Source: Bacteroidetes/Chlorobi group bacterium ChocPot_Mid
GTDB taxonomy: Bacteria > Bacteroidota > Ignavibacteria > Kapaibacteriales > UBA2268
Length of the DNA stretch: 6,871 bases
Assembly (NCBI GenBank): GCA_003731675.1
Contig: RCNQ01000336.1
Span: 1-6,871 of the forward strand
Direction: 5' to 3'
Each line of letters begins with the position of its first letter. The first letter of the stretch is position 1. The position numbers and the translations under genes are program-made. A model generated the notes under the pieces. That model did no database searches. It had not been told where the DNA came from and saw nothing but the letters and a program-made list of their open reading frames with translations. Positions 5,186 through 6,871 of the stretch are shown here, in pieces.

Positions 5186-6871
5186 ATGAAGAATATTACT
5201 TTAATTCAACTGATTTTTACTCTATTTGTTATAATAAATTTTACATCATTCGGACAAGAATTTGAAAAAAATAGAATTATTATTAAGTTCAAAGATTCTG
5301 AGGAATATAATCTCATTAAATCATCACAAGAAATTCCTGCTTTAAAAGACCTACTTGGTGATTATTCAGTCAAAGAGTATATCAGTTCGAATACATTGAG
5401 TTTATTCAACAGGGAGTTATTGAAAAATAATTATTTAAATCTGAGAGATGACACAATTCATACAATAAACAGAAAATTATCCAATGATAAATTAATTGCA
5501 CCTGAGGTGTCAAATCTGATGAGAATTTATGTGGTTGAGTATTCAAATTATATTGACCCAAAAGTAGCTTCTTCCAAGTTGTCAGGATTAGATTTTGTTG
5601 AGTACTCAGAAGCTATTCCGATTAAACACATAGTAGCTGTTCCTAATGATAGTCTGGTGTATCGTCAGTATTATTTAAATCAAATTAAGATATTTGATGC
5701 CTGGGATGAAATGGAGAAGTCTGATATTAATGATAGCAGTATTGTCATTGGTATAGTTGATACTGGTATTGATTATGAACATGAGGATTTGAAGGATAAA
5801 ATCTGGCAAAACCCTGGTGAAACTGGTCCAGATGGTAAAGGTGGAGATAAAAGTAATAATGGTATAGATGATGATGGCAACGGTTTTATTGATGACTGGC
5901 GTGGCTGGGATTTTGTCGGTAGTGGAAACGGGCAGGGAGACAATGACCCATACCCAGGACATATTCATGGGACTCATGTGGCAGGAATTGCTTCCGCTAC
6001 GACAAATAATGTCAGAGGGATAGCAGGAATAAGCAAAGGTGCGAAAATAATGGCAGTAAAGGTTGCATCGGATAATCCATTTAATACATCAGTAATGAAC
6101 AGTTACGAAGGGATACTATATGCCGCCAGCATGGGTGCTGATGTGATTAATTGCTCATGGGGGAGTGAAAGCAGGTCTGAAGCAGAAATGGAGATTTTAA
6201 ATGCGGTTAATAAGCTTGGTGCTTTAGTAGTTGCCGCGGCAGGTAATGACGGGAATGAGGTAGCGTTTTACCCTGCTTCACATAAGGATGTTATTTCGGT
6301 ATCATCGGTGGATTTTAACGATAAAAGGAGTGGTTTTTCTAATTATCATTATAGTGTAGATGTTGCGGCACCTGGAGAGGATATTTATTCATCTGTTCCT
6401 GGTAATGAATACGAATATCTGGACGGGACATCAATGGCATCGCCTGTTGTTGCGGGGATTTGTGGTTTAATAAGAGCCAGATACCCAAATTATTTGCCAA
6501 TTCAGGTTAAGGAGCATTTGAAGAAGAGTTGTGATAATATTGATACAATAAATCCATTTTTTGTGGACAGGATTGGAAAAGGCAGGGTCAATGCCGAGAA
6601 GGCAATGAAAGAAGAGAATTATAAATCAATAATTGTGGAAGACTATCAGATAATTGATGAGAATAACAATGGTTTATTCGAACTGAATGAGAATATGGAA
6701 ATTGAGTTGGATTTATTGAATGTATTGAATAATTTGGAGAAAGGGAGAGTTGAAATATTTGCTAAAGGGGTTTATAAACCTGAATTTTCAGTCAGAGAAA
6801 TAGAATTTGGTCAAATGGGTACAATGGAAAGCAGGGAATTGGGAGAGCATTTTAAATTGAAATTACCGCTT
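5186..6871 (+). CDS. Secreted subtilisin-family (S8) serine protease, 3'-truncated by window
   Basis: An exported endopeptidase, probably acting at the cell surface or outside the cell. The frame is open from the ATG at 5186 to the last base (562 codons, no stop). The start is chosen because a signal peptide follows at once: basic MKN, a hydrophobic core and a likely cleavage at SFG|QEF (after residue 23). Residues about 30-180 form a long propeptide beginning RIIIKFKD, like fervidolysin-type prodomains, which fold and inhibit the enzyme. The catalytic domain spans about 184-473: D192 in VDTGID, H261 in HGTHVAG, oxyanion N354 in AAAGNDG and nucleophile S416 in GTSMASP, so it should be active. 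The D192-H261 gap is 69 residues against 32 in subtilisin; the extra stretch includes an Asp/Asn-rich loop (about 223-238) that may bind calcium. After the catalytic domain, DENNNGLFELNE (491-502) opens a beta-type domain common behind S8 peptidases. A type IX sorting domain may follow beyond the edge. It is transcribed divergently from the ASST-like gene. Confidence 0.93.
   Translation, partial: MKNITLIQLIFTLFVIINFTSFGQEFEKNRIIIKFKDSEEYNLIKSSQEIPALKDLLGDYSVKEYISSNTLSLFNRELLKNNYLNLRDDTIHTINRKLSNDKLIAPEVSNLMRIYVVEYSNYIDPKVASSKLSGLDFVEYSEAIPIKHIVAVPNDSLVYRQYYLNQIKIFDAWDEMEKSDINDSSIVIGIVDTGIDYEHEDLKDKIWQNPGETGPDGKGGDKSNNGIDDDGNGFIDDWRGWDFVGSGNGQGDNDPYPGHIHGTHVAGIASATTNNVRGIAGISKGAKIMAVKVASDNPFNTSVMNSYEGILYAASMGADVINCSWGSESRSEAEMEILNAVNKLGALVVAAAGNDGNEVAFYPASHKDVISVSSVDFNDKRSGFSNYHYSVDVAAPGEDIYSSVPGNEYEYLDGTSMASPVVAGICGLIRARYPNYLPIQVKEHLKKSCDNIDTINPFFVDRIGKGRVNAEKAMKEENYKSIIVEDYQIIDENNNGLFELNENMEIELDLLNVLNNLEKGRVEIFAKGVYKPEFSVREIEFGQMGTMESRELGEHFKLKLPL

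Noticed and set aside
5675..5977. 100-codon minus-strand open frame with a hydrophobic, membrane-like product
   Set aside because: Antisense to the Asp-rich part of the protease. GAT codons read backwards give Ile codons, which explains the false membrane-like sequence.

Overview
The window looks like a chromosomal piece from an AT-rich bacterium of the Bacteroidota/Ignavibacteriota (FCB) group. Three things point there. One long secreted protein ends in a type IX secretion (Por) sorting domain with the SNYPNP motif. Neither visible start codon has a clear Shine-Dalgarno sequence. The secreted proteins are modular, with signal peptides typical of this group. The placement is inferred from protein style, not from a marker gene.

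Layout. Bases 1-1371 (+) hold the 3' part of a PhoR/PnpS-type membrane sensor histidine kinase; its 5' end lies before the window. A perfect 13-bp hairpin at 1374-1403 sits between this gene and the next, which converges on it, and probably ends transcription from both sides. Bases 1426-4962 (-) encode a 1178-residue secreted protein: signal peptide, arylsulfotransferase (ASST)-like beta-propeller, a beta-rich linker module, six fibronectin-III-like repeats and a type IX sorting domain. Bases 4963-5185 are a very AT-rich divergent intergenic region with candidate Bacteroidota-type promoter elements. From 5186 to the window end (+) runs a secreted subtilisin-family (S8) serine protease with an intact catalytic Asp/His/Ser and oxyanion Asn. 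It is cut by the window edge after 562 codons.

How the genes relate. The ASST-like protein and the protease are divergently transcribed from one short region, and both should leave the cytoplasm through Sec. The first is predicted to be attached to the surface or released by the type IX system. The same fate for the protease cannot be seen because its C-terminus is missing. The kinase is probably an unrelated neighbour, paired with a response regulator outside the window. No RNA gene, mobile element, CRISPR array or phage gene was recognised. The least ordinary item is the ASST-like propeller built into a long FN3/type IX surface protein; I found no clear evidence of a wholly new system.
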